The position numbers were made by a program, and so were the translations under genes. The notes under the pieces were generated by a model. The model did not search any database. It worked only from the letters and a program-made list of their open reading frames with translations, and was not told where the DNA came from. Below are positions 55,267 to 63,107 of a stretch of DNA of 64,000 bases, one piece after another. Every line of letters begins with the position of its first letter. Within the stretch, counting starts at the first letter, position 1. This DNA comes from Flavobacteriaceae bacterium (GTDB taxonomy: Bacteria > Bacteroidota > Bacteroidia > Flavobacteriales > Flavobacteriaceae): contig JAUROD010000036.1 in the NCBI GenBank assembly GCA_030835845.1, positions 1 to 64,000 on the forward strand. The letters run 5' to 3'.

Positions 55267-56268
55267 TTAGGGTACTTCCACGTGGTTGATGATTTGAGCA
55301 ATCAAATCTTCTGTTGTTACATTTTCAGCTTCTGCCTCATAAGTTAATCCTATTCGATGACGCATAACGTCATAAATTACAGCACGTACATCTTCAGGGA
55401 TTACATACCCTCTATGCTTTAAAAAAGCATAACATTTTGATGCTGTTGCCAAATTGATACTTCCCCTTGGTGAGGCACCAAAACTAATAAGAGGTTTTAT
55501 TTTTTCTAGTTGATAGTTCTCAGGGTATCTTGTGGCAAATACAAGATCTAAAATATATTTCTCAATTTTTTCATCCATGTATACCTCTCGAACTGTTTCT
55601 TGAGCAGACATGATTTGCTTTGTTGTAATTACGGGTTTGATTTTCTGTTGGGTCGCATTTAAATTTTGACGAACAATAAGTTGCTCATCCTCCAATTTTG
55701 GATAATCAATAACTGTTTTAAGCATAAAACGGTCTACTTGTGCTTCAGGTAGAGGATAGGTTCCCTCTTGTTCAACGGGGTTTTGTGTTGCCATCACTAA
55801 AAAAGGTTGTTGCAACTTAAAGGTACTATCTCCGATTGTAACCTGTTTTTCTTGCATTGCTTCAAGTAATGCCGATTGAACTTTTGCTGGAGCTCTGTTA
55901 ATCTCATCTGCCAAAACAAAATTTGCGAAAATCGGTCCTTTTTTAATCGAAAAATCATTCTCTTTGATATTATAGATCATAGTACCAACTACATCTGCGG
56001 GAAGTAAATCCGGAGTAAATTGAATTCGACTAAAACTTCCTTTTACAGCTTGACTAAGGGTATTAATAGCAAGTGTTTTTGCTAATCCCGGTACTCCCTC
56101 TAATAGAATGTGTCCGCGACCTAGAAGACCAATTAAAAGTCTTTCGATCATTTGTTTTTGACCAATGATGACTTTATTAATCTCAAGAGTTAATAAATCT
56201 ACGAAAGCACTTTCCTGCTCAATTTTCTCATTGATTGCTTTAATATCTTTTCCTGTTTGGGTATCCAT
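55267..56268 (-). CDS. MoxR-type AAA+ ATPase
   Basis: A 333-residue ATPase. Walker A is GHILLEGVPGLAKTLA (Lys near 64), Walker B LADEINRAPAKVQSALLEAM, sensor 1 FLVMATQNPVEQEGTYPLPE with arginine finger RFMLK, sensor 2 GASPRGSI. It heads the operon (moxR, DUF58, BatD-like, batA, batB, batC, batD, batE). It probably acts as a chaperone that drives the VWA proteins. The gap to the divergent aldo/keto reductase (56269-56419) shows no clear promoter. Confidence 0.93.
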   Translation of the reverse strand: MDTQTGKDIKAINEKIEQESAFVDLLTLEINKVIIGQKQMIERLLIGLLGRGHILLEGVPGLAKTLAINTLSQAVKGSFSRIQFTPDLLPADVVGTMIYNIKENDFSIKKGPIFANFVLADEINRAPAKVQSALLEAMQEKQVTIGDSTFKLQQPFLVMATQNPVEQEGTYPLPEAQVDRFMLKTVIDYPKLEDEQLIVRQNLNATQQKIKPVITTKQIMSAQETVREVYMDEKIEKYILDLVFATRYPENYQLEKIKPLISFGASPRGSINLATASKCYAFLKHRGYVIPEDVRAVIYDVMRHRIGLTYEAEAENVTTEDLIAQIINHVEVP

Positions 56269-56419
56269 AGTGTTAATAGTTTTATACGGGAGAACAAAAA
56301 TGCTTTTTTTTTCGGCGAAAACTTGTTAATAATTGGTTAAAAGTTATGGTTTTACAAGGCATTTGCTTGTTTACATTGTACTTAACTTTAATCTCAATAT
56401 TATTGAGCAATATAAGATA

Positions 56420-57277
56420 ATGAATCGAATAATAGCAGGAACAATGACATGGGGTAGTTGGGGAAAGAAATTTTCAACCAACGAAATTGCGGATTATATC
56501 AATCAGTGTATCGATTTAGGAGTTTATACTTTTGATCATGCTGATATCTACGGGGGCTATACCACTGAAACTGATTTCGGAAAAGGTCTCCAGAAAACAT
56601 CTATTGCCAGAGACAAAATGTTCCATATTTCAAAATGTGGTATTCAATATCCATGTGCAGAAAGAGCACTTTCAGTTAAACATTATAATTACTCCAAGCA
56701 ACATATCATTCAATCAGCAGAACAGTCCATTAAGAATTTAAATATTGATTATTTAGACCTCTTGTTATTGCATCGACCAAGTCCACTGATGGACGTTTCA
56801 GTGATTTCAGATGCCTTTTCATCACTTGAAAAAGACGGGAAAGTACGTGCGTTTGGTGTGTCCAATTTCACTTCCAGTCAAATGGAGCTGCTCAATAAAG
56901 AAGTGACTATTCAATGGAATCAAGTAGAATGTTCCCTTTCCGAATCTCGAGTAATGTTTGATGGAACATTGGATTATCACAATTCAAATAACATTGGCAC
57001 AATGGCTTGGAGTCCACTTGGTGATTATTTTAAAGAAGAAAATCAAGCAAATGAAATAGTAAAACCTATATTGAAGTCTATTGCTGAAAAGTACAAGGTA
57101 ACTCCAGATCAAATTTTATTAGCTTGGTTAATGACACATCCAGCCAATATTCATCCTGTTGTAGGTACAACCAATATTAAACGAATGGAGTCATCATTAC
57201 ATGCGGAAAACATACGTCTAAGCCACGAAGAATGGTTTCTTTTACTAGAAGCGCAGTGGGGACATAAAGTACCTTAA
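56420..57277 (+). CDS. Aldo/keto reductase
   Basis: A 285-residue NADPH-dependent TIM-barrel oxidoreductase (YdhF-like group). The tetrad is visible: FDHADIYGGYTTE (Asp and Tyr), HISKCGI (Lys) and LLLHRPSPL (His). The NADP-binding end shows AWLMTHPANIHPVVGTTNIK. ATG 56420 gives MNRIIAGTMTWGSWG; the 29 codons upstream of it in the open frame are not family-like. The substrate is unknown. It lies 2 nt before an SDR gene, so the two make a short oxidoreductase operon. Confidence 0.88.
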   Translation: MNRIIAGTMTWGSWGKKFSTNEIADYINQCIDLGVYTFDHADIYGGYTTETDFGKGLQKTSIARDKMFHISKCGIQYPCAERALSVKHYNYSKQHIIQSAEQSIKNLNIDYLDLLLLHRPSPLMDVSVISDAFSSLEKDGKVRAFGVSNFTSSQMELLNKEVTIQWNQVECSLSESRVMFDGTLDYHNSNNIGTMAWSPLGDYFKEENQANEIVKPILKSIAEKYKVTPDQILLAWLMTHPANIHPVVGTTNIKRMESSLHAENIRLSHEEWFLLLEAQWGHKVP

Positions 57278-57279
57278 CA

Positions 57280-58029
57280 ATGAATAAAACAATTTTAATT
57301 ACAGGTGCAACTAGCGGAATTGGAAAAGCAACAGCTAATTTATTTTCACGAAAAGGAGCTCGGCTTATACTCACTGGTCGTCGTCAAAATCGATTAGATG
57401 AATTAAAAAATACACTTCCCACCGAAGTGTTTACTCTTAATTTTGATGTACGAAACTGTCAAGCTGTTTTCGAATGTATCCAGTCATTACCCGAAAATTG
57501 GAAACACATTGATGTGCTCATTAATAATGCCGGAAACGCTCATGGCTTAGACAATGTACAGACAGCAAATCTTGATGATTGGGATGCAATGATTGATGGG
57601 AACGTAAAAGGATTGATGTATGTAACCAAAGCTATTCTTCCTCAAATGGTTGAACGAAATGAGGGTCAAATAATCAATTTAGGTTCTATTGCAGGGTTCG
57701 AAGTTTACCCAAAGGGCAATGTATATTGTGCGAGTAAATTTGCAGTAGATGCATTTACACAAGGTTTACGTATTGATCTAAATCCACATAATATTCGTGT
57801 TAATGCAGTCAATCCTGGATTAGTAGAAACTGAATTTTCAAATATCCGTTTTAAAGGAGACCTTTCACGTGCCGAAAAAGTTTATGCCGATATCAATGCG
57901 CTCCAACCCGAGGATGTAGCAGATGCAATTGCTTATATGGTAAACGCACCCTCTCATGTTACTATTGCAGATATGACGCTTTTACCAACGCAACAAGCAA
58001 ATGCAACGGTAGTGGATAGAAAAAACTGA
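57280..58029 (+). CDS. Short-chain dehydrogenase/reductase (YdfG-like)
   Basis: A 249-residue classical SDR. NADP motif TGATSGIGKATANLFSRKGA (residues 7-26), NNAGNAHG, and the catalytic GSIAGFEVYPKGNVYCASK with Ser-Tyr-x3-Lys. NPGLVETEFS follows. The pattern resembles NADP-dependent 3-hydroxy acid (serine/L-allo-threonine) dehydrogenases. Same direction as the aldo/keto reductase, 2 nt apart. Confidence 0.88.
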   Translation: MNKTILITGATSGIGKATANLFSRKGARLILTGRRQNRLDELKNTLPTEVFTLNFDVRNCQAVFECIQSLPENWKHIDVLINNAGNAHGLDNVQTANLDDWDAMIDGNVKGLMYVTKAILPQMVERNEGQIINLGSIAGFEVYPKGNVYCASKFAVDAFTQGLRIDLNPHNIRVNAVNPGLVETEFSNIRFKGDLSRAEKVYADINALQPEDVADAIAYMVNAPSHVTIADMTLLPTQQANATVVDRKN

Positions 58030-58031
58030 CT

Positions 58032-58065
58032 TTGATCTTTTAAGAGTTTAATTTTTTTATATTTG
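58032..58065 (+). promoter_or_regulatory. Candidate promoter of the SRPBCC gene (TTG-N23-TATATTTG)
   Basis: TTG 58032-58034, 23 nt, TATATTTG 58058-58065, an exact -7 match. The ATG follows after 23 nt. Confidence 0.5.
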
Positions 58066-58088
58066 ATTTTAGAATTAAGCCCACAATC

Positions 58089-58610
58089 ATGCCAAAAATC
58101 AAAGTAAAAAAGTCAATATTCATTGACTCATCTCCAGAAAAAATTTTTGAATTTCTTAATAATCTCAACAATTGGAAATATTGGTCTCCATGGATAATTG
58201 CTGAACCATCTGCAACAGTTTTAGTTAATGATAATGGGAAGTATCATGAATGGGATGGTGAAATAATCGGAAGTGGTAATCTTCAAATCACAGAAATTAA
58301 AAAAAATGAAAATATTCGAATGCAGCTTAATTTCATTAAACCATGGAGATCAAAAGCATTAACTCAATTTTCTTTTGAATTATCGGATAACGGTACAATT
58401 GTATCTTGGGAAATGGAAAGTAATTTACCCTTTTTCTTGTTTTGGATGAAAAAACAAATGGAGATTTTTGTTGGTATGGATTATGAGCGTGGTCTGAGCA
58501 TGATGAAAGATTGTATTGAAATAGGTAGTCCAAATTCACATCTTGAGTTTAGGGGAATAAATACCTATACTGCAAAAAATTATATTGGAATAAAAACCCA
58601 TTGTGATTGA
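58089..58610 (+). pseudogene. SRPBCC family protein truncated at its 3' end
   Basis: Intact N-terminal START/SRPBCC (polyketide-cyclase-like) domain of about 150 residues: KKSIFIDSSPEKIFEFLNNL, NWKYWSPWIIAEP, and FWMKKQMEIFVGMDYERG. In Bacteroidota homologues, as I recall them, this domain continues into a second GyrI-like ligand-binding domain. Here only its opening strand (LEFRGINTYTAKNYIGIKT) remains before a stop at 58608, where sequence of the opposite-strand receptor fragment begins. The protein therefore lost roughly half of its expected length. The remaining domain may still fold. Confidence 0.7.
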
Positions 58611-59086
58611 TGGAGACCCCTTAACGAAAAAAATGAATTACTAAATTGAAAACTAGCTACCTCCAAAAAAAGGCTACGTCGTGCATTTAGTTGTCCCATG
58701 TAAAAAGGTTGGTTTTCATCCGTATGCAAATCAATATCATTTCCAAAATCTACAATTGGAAGAACATCATCATTCAATAAAATGGGTTGCATTACCCATC
58801 TTCCAAGTTCAATTACAAATGCATCAAAAACAATTGGTATTCGGCGGGTTTCATACTCTGGTGCACTTAAAACAAGTGTTGTATCATCATTGTTAGGCTT
58901 AGTAACGGATAATTGGAATGTACCTTTAAAATCTGTATAGACACCATTACTTGTATTTTCCACTAAAACCTTTAATCCTGGAATTGGTATACCTTTTTCA
59001 TCTACACAAAAACCTCGAATGAGATGGGTTTGTCCATAAACAAAATGCACAAACAAAACAGAGAGAAAAAGTAGTTTATTTTACAT
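58580..59086 (-). pseudogene. 5' remnant of a TonB-dependent receptor gene
   Basis: The reading frame starts at ATG 59086, but its second codon is TAA. It then continues as a signal peptide (NKLLFLSVLFVHFVYG), a carboxypeptidase-like regulatory domain (HLIRGFCVDEKGIPIPGLKV ... VYTDFKGTFQLSV) and the start of the plug domain (LNARRSLFLEVASFQFSNSF followed by FSLRGLHQSQ). It ends abruptly near 58600, where receptor homology stops. Normal proteins of this type exceed 700 residues. Only a non-ATG start could bypass the codon-2 stop. Truncation coincides with the end of the SRPBCC gene, so both were cut by one event. Confidence 0.78.
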
Positions 59087-59152
59087 GGTTTTAAATTTGG
59101 GTTGTATTAAATATATAAATTTTTAATCTTTAAACAATAAAACCTCAAATCA

Positions 59153-60153
59153 ATGAAATATTTTATCCTATTTTTTTGTCTGTTTACCTATGCTCAAAAA
59201 GGACATCTTCACAGCGTTGCATTTTATAATGTAGAAAACCTTTTTGATTTTTATGATCACCCTACTAATTTTGATGAAGAATTTACCCCAGAAGGAAGTC
59301 GTCTTTGGACAGAAGGTATATTAACTCAAAAAATTAATCAACTTGCAAATGTCATTTCAAGTATTGGAATACACGAAACGGGAAGAAGCCCAGTTCTTGT
59401 AGGACTTGCAGAAGTTGAAAACAAAGAAGTTCTAAAACTTCTCGTTCAATCGGATAAACTCCAGTCATCTCAGTACGGATTTATCCATTTTGATAGTCCA
59501 GATTTCAGAGGAATTGATGTTGCTCTTTTGTACAAAAAAAGGACTTTCTCGTTACAAGTAAAAAGCGTTATCCATTGCTTTTAATTGATAAGGATTCGGG
59601 CTATCGTCGAAAAACACGTGATATTTTAGTTGTCTGTGGATATTTAAATCAACACCATATTTCTAATTTGGTGAATCATTGGCCTTCGCGACGCGGAGGA
59701 AAGGTAAAAAGTGAGAGTTATCGAATTCTTGCCGCTCGATTGCACAATAAAATAACAGATTCAATACTTCGAAAACACCCCGAATCTAAACTTATATCTA
59801 TGGGTGATTTCAACGATAATCCTCGTAACAAAAGTCTTCAAAAAATCAAAAAAAACACCACTTCAAATCTATTCAATCCAATGAGAGATTTGGCTAAAAG
59901 AGGTGCTGGAAGTCTTGCGTATATCGACAAATGGTTTTTATTTGATCAATTACTTTTTTCCTCAAATTGGATCTCTACAAAAGATTTATTTTTTATAAAA
60001 GCGAGGGTGTTTAATCCAATCTTTTTAGTGACACCTGAAGGTAAATATAAAGGTTATCCTTACAGGATGAATGTAACTGGCAAGGAATTAAAGGGGTTTT
60101 CAGATCATTTCCCTGTATACGCACTAATTGGTGAAACTGTGTTATTTGAGTAA
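59153..60153 (+). pseudogene. Endonuclease/exonuclease/phosphatase family protein with frameshift
   Basis: Two overlapping frames form one exported EEP-family protein of about 333 residues. Part one (59153-59584): signal-like MKYFILFFCLFTYAQ, then the metal site FYNVENLFDFYDHP and GLAEVENKEV. Part two (joined near 59540): DFLVTSKKRYPLLLIDKDSG, the NHWPSRRGGK catalytic loop, ISMGDFNDNPRN and FDQLLFSSNW, ending FSDHFPVYA. The shift lies in an A7 tract after LLYKK; with A8 the frames merge into LLYKKKDFLVTSKK. All catalytic motifs are intact across both frames. A real enzyme would be a secreted DNase-I-like phosphodiesterase. Confidence 0.85.
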
Positions 60154-61071
60154 TCGCAAAACAAAACTAGCTGGTAGTTCCTGAAAAGCTCCAGAAAATT
60201 CTTGACCAACTTCGATTGCTCTTCCTCTTAAATGATTTGCGTGAAGATAGCTGTGGTAAAGTACATCAAAATCTATCCCGCCTCCTGACGTAATTAATTC
60301 ATCTCCTGCTTGATTGTACACATACACTGGTGGATCTTGACCATCCATAAATTCTATATAATTTACAGCTGCCAGTTCTGACTCGGTAGGATTTGCTGTT
60401 TTATAAAACTGAAAAAACAATTCACTTAAAACAGGACTTAACAGAAGTAAATCATCTAATTGAAAACCTGGAAATACATTTTCCCATTCATAAAGATTAT
60501 AAGTGCTTTGTGCAGCAAGTGCAAGTATACCCTGAACTTGTCTGTTGTTTGCATCTCGATATCCATTCCACTGAGCGATACCTGCTCCTGCTGAAACCCC
60601 ACCTAAAATAATTTTATTTGCAGGGATTTGCATCAACTCTAAATGGTTTTCAACAAACGAAATAACCTCACTTCCATCTTCTAAAGCACTAATTACTCCT
60701 TGTGAGTTTGTTGATGAAATAAAAGTATAATTTGCAGATACAACTGCAATATTGTTAGCGAGAAGTTCATTAATTGTAGGTAAAAAGAGTTGGTCAAACA
60801 CATCTGATTTATCTCCTGCGACAAAAGCTCCTCCATGAAAGAAAATTAATACTCCTTTTGGGGTTTGGTCAGAGGGTAAAATAATATCAAGTTGGTTACG
60901 AGTATCATTACCATAGGATATATTTTCAAAAAAAAGAGTTCCATCTCCAGCTGGTGAGATTGAGGAAAGACCAAATTCTTGCTCTAGTTGACTAATTCGA
61001 TCCTGATTTTGATTAGTTTTTGAGCATGAAACGATAAGGATAAAAAGTGGGAATAAATAAAGATTTTTCAT
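60142..61071 (-). CDS. Alpha/beta-hydrolase esterase, lipoprotein
   Basis: A 309-residue hydrolase with a lipobox: MKNLYLFPLFILIVSCSKTN, cysteine at residue 16. The oxyanion motif LIFFHGGAFVAGDKSD (HGGAF) and the nucleophile elbow GGVSAGAG are visible, and HLRGRAIEVGQE may be near the catalytic His. It resembles the carboxylesterase/lipase (BD-FAE, hormone-sensitive lipase) group. It overlaps the 3' end of the frameshifted EEP gene tail to tail by 12 nt. The substrate is unknown. Confidence 0.82.
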   Translation of the reverse strand: MKNLYLFPLFILIVSCSKTNQNQDRISQLEQEFGLSSISPAGDGTLFFENISYGNDTRNQLDIILPSDQTPKGVLIFFHGGAFVAGDKSDVFDQLFLPTINELLANNIAVVSANYTFISSTNSQGVISALEDGSEVISFVENHLELMQIPANKIILGGVSAGAGIAQWNGYRDANNRQVQGILALAAQSTYNLYEWENVFPGFQLDDLLLLSPVLSELFFQFYKTANPTESELAAVNYIEFMDGQDPPVYVYNQAGDELITSGGGIDFDVLYHSYLHANHLRGRAIEVGQEFSGAFQELPASFVLRLLK

Positions 61072-61100
61072 TATTGTAGGTTTTTTTTAAAGGTATAAAA

Positions 61101-62309
61101 TTATTCTTCAAGTCCTTCAGGATATAAGAAATGATTGTAGGGAAAGCGAGTTATATGGATTTCTCTTATTGCTTTGTAAGCTTGTTCGCGAAAGGCTAAT
61201 AAATTCGTTTTATTTGTAGCAGAAATAAAAATTGCGTCACCATTCATTTTAGACATCCAAGTTGCTCTCCACTCTTCCAAAGTATAATGTTTTTTTGATC
61301 GTTCTGTAACTAAATCATCTTCATCAATTTCTTCGGCTTTAAAAGCATCAATTTTATTGAAGACCATAATTGTTGGTTTGTCGAGACTCTTTATTTCAGA
61401 TAAAATTAGATTAACTGACTCAATATGTTCTTCAAAATTCGGGTGTGAAATATCGACAATATGTAAGAGTAAGTCCGCTTCAATTACTTCGTCTAATGTG
61501 CTTTTAAATGATTCGACCAATTGTGTGGGGAGCTTACGAATAAATCCTACAGTATCACTTAACAAAAAAGGTAAATTTCCAATAACAACTTTACGAACTG
61601 TGGTGTCTAGGGTTGCAAATAATTTATTCTCAGCGAATACTTCACTTTTTGCAAGGGCATTCATTAGGGTTGATTTACCAACATTTGTGTACCCTACTAA
61701 TGCAACACGAACAAGAGCACCTCTATTTCCTCGTTGGGTAGCCATTTGCTTATCAATGATGCTTAATTTCTTTTTTAATAGAGCAATTTTATCACGAACA
61801 ATCCTCCTATCTGTTTCGATTTCTGTTTCTCCGGGTCCACGCATTCCAATTCCTCCTCGTTGACGCTCCAAGTGTGTCCACAACCCTTTTAATCGAGGAA
61901 GTAAATACTGATATTGAGCGAGTTCAACCTGTGTTCTTGCGTAACTTGTCTGTGCTCGTTGTGCAAAAATATCTAAGATAAGACCAGTACGATCCAATAT
62001 TTTACAGCGCAGTGCTTGCTCTATATTATTTTGTTGTGCTGGTGTCAATTCATCATCAAAAACAACAGTAGAAACGTCATTTTCGTGGACAAAAATTTCA
62101 ACCTCAGCGAGTTTTCCACTTCCTATAAATGTCTTTGGGTTAGGTAAGCTGATTTTTTGAGTAAATCGCTGAACAACCTCCCCTCCAGCAGTATGTGCTA
62201 AAAAAGCTAATTCTTCCAAATATTCATTGGCCTGATCTTCGTCTTGTTGTGATGTGATTACTCCAACCAAAACGGTTTTTTCAACATTGAATTCTATTTT
62301 TTGTAACAT
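61101..62309 (-). CDS. hflX: Ribosome-associated GTPase HflX
   Basis: A 402-residue GTPase. The HflX N-terminal domain (FIGSGKLAEVEIFV, VVFDDELTPAQQNNIEQAL, ILDIFAQRAQT) and the coiled-coil region ending in GGIGMRGPGETEIETDRR precede the G domain: G1 GYTNVGKSTLMNAL, G3 LSDTVGFIRKLP, G4 NKID, G5 ISATNK. It splits stalled ribosomes under stress. It lies 4 nt after the lpxH-like gene on the same strand. Confidence 0.95.
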   Translation of the reverse strand: MLQKIEFNVEKTVLVGVITSQQDEDQANEYLEELAFLAHTAGGEVVQRFTQKISLPNPKTFIGSGKLAEVEIFVHENDVSTVVFDDELTPAQQNNIEQALRCKILDRTGLILDIFAQRAQTSYARTQVELAQYQYLLPRLKGLWTHLERQRGGIGMRGPGETEIETDRRIVRDKIALLKKKLSIIDKQMATQRGNRGALVRVALVGYTNVGKSTLMNALAKSEVFAENKLFATLDTTVRKVVIGNLPFLLSDTVGFIRKLPTQLVESFKSTLDEVIEADLLLHIVDISHPNFEEHIESVNLILSEIKSLDKPTIMVFNKIDAFKAEEIDEDDLVTERSKKHYTLEEWRATWMSKMNGDAIFISATNKTNLLAFREQAYKAIREIHITRFPYNHFLYPEGLEE

Positions 62310-62313
62310 AGGT

Positions 62314-63075
62314 TTAGAATGTCTTCCAGGGTTTTAAGAGAAGATCTTGACCGTCATAAACGGCATAGGTATTGTGGTTTATCCAGTCTCCTAAGTTTAT
62401 GTAACGAGCATTTGTCTCGATCGGTATGTCTAGCGGGATATGACGATGTCCAAAGATAAAATAATCTCTAGCTTGTTCGTTGTATTTTCGTTTTGCATAA
62501 AGAACAAGCCACTCCTTATCTTCCCCTAAAAAGGCTGCCTCTTCTTCGCCAGAAATAAGTTTGTTTTTCACAGATAAATAATGACCCAATCGCATTCCTA
62601 AGTCTGGGTGAATCCAACGAAAACACCACTGAAAAAAACGGTTCGTAAAAATTTTTTTAATTCGCTTAAATCCCATGTCATTTGGTCCTAATCCATCTCC
62701 ATGACCGATAAAAAATCGTGTTCCATTTACAACAAAATCAGTAGGTTTATGATACACTTTGATTCCTATTTCCTTTTCGAAATAATCGCGCATCCATAGA
62801 TCGTGATTTCCAACAAAAAAGTGAATTGGAATACCGCTATCCGCAATTTCTGCTAGCTTACCGAGTACACGAACAAAACCTTTAGGAACAACTGTTTTGT
62901 ATTCAAACCAGAAATCAAATAAGTCTCCCAAAAGAAATAGTGCACCAGCATCTTCTTTGATAGTGTCAAGCCATTCCACAAAAATACGTTCACGAGGAGC
63001 ACTTTTCTCTTTGTTTGGTGCGCCCAAGTGATTGTCTGAAGCAAAATATATTTTCTTTCCTTTAAGAAGTTCCAT
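62314..63075 (-). CDS. lpxH: UDP-2,3-diacylglucosamine diphosphatase (LpxH-type)
   Basis: A 253-residue metallophosphoesterase of lipid A synthesis. The metal-binding set is FASDNHLGAPN (Asp14, His16), LLGDLFDFWFEY, FFVGNHDLWM, IGHGDGLG and IFGHRHIP. The Bacteroidota form is a peripheral enzyme, and the pathway position (UDP-2,3-diacyl-GlcN to lipid X) fits Gram-negative cells. A TATCTTTG box lies upstream. Likely cotranscribed with hflX. Confidence 0.88.
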   Translation of the reverse strand: MELLKGKKIYFASDNHLGAPNKEKSAPRERIFVEWLDTIKEDAGALFLLGDLFDFWFEYKTVVPKGFVRVLGKLAEIADSGIPIHFFVGNHDLWMRDYFEKEIGIKVYHKPTDFVVNGTRFFIGHGDGLGPNDMGFKRIKKIFTNRFFQWCFRWIHPDLGMRLGHYLSVKNKLISGEEEAAFLGEDKEWLVLYAKRKYNEQARDYFIFGHRHIPLDIPIETNARYINLGDWINHNTYAVYDGQDLLLKPWKTF

Positions 63076-63091
63076 TAAATAGAATTTAACA

Positions 63092-63099
63092 CAAAGATA
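63092..63099 (-). promoter_or_regulatory. Candidate -7 promoter box of lpxH-hflX
   Basis: The minus strand reads TATCTTTG, an exact match, 16 nt before the lpxH-like ATG. No TTG at the right spacing. Confidence 0.45.
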
Positions 63100-63107
63100 A
63101 GGTCTTT

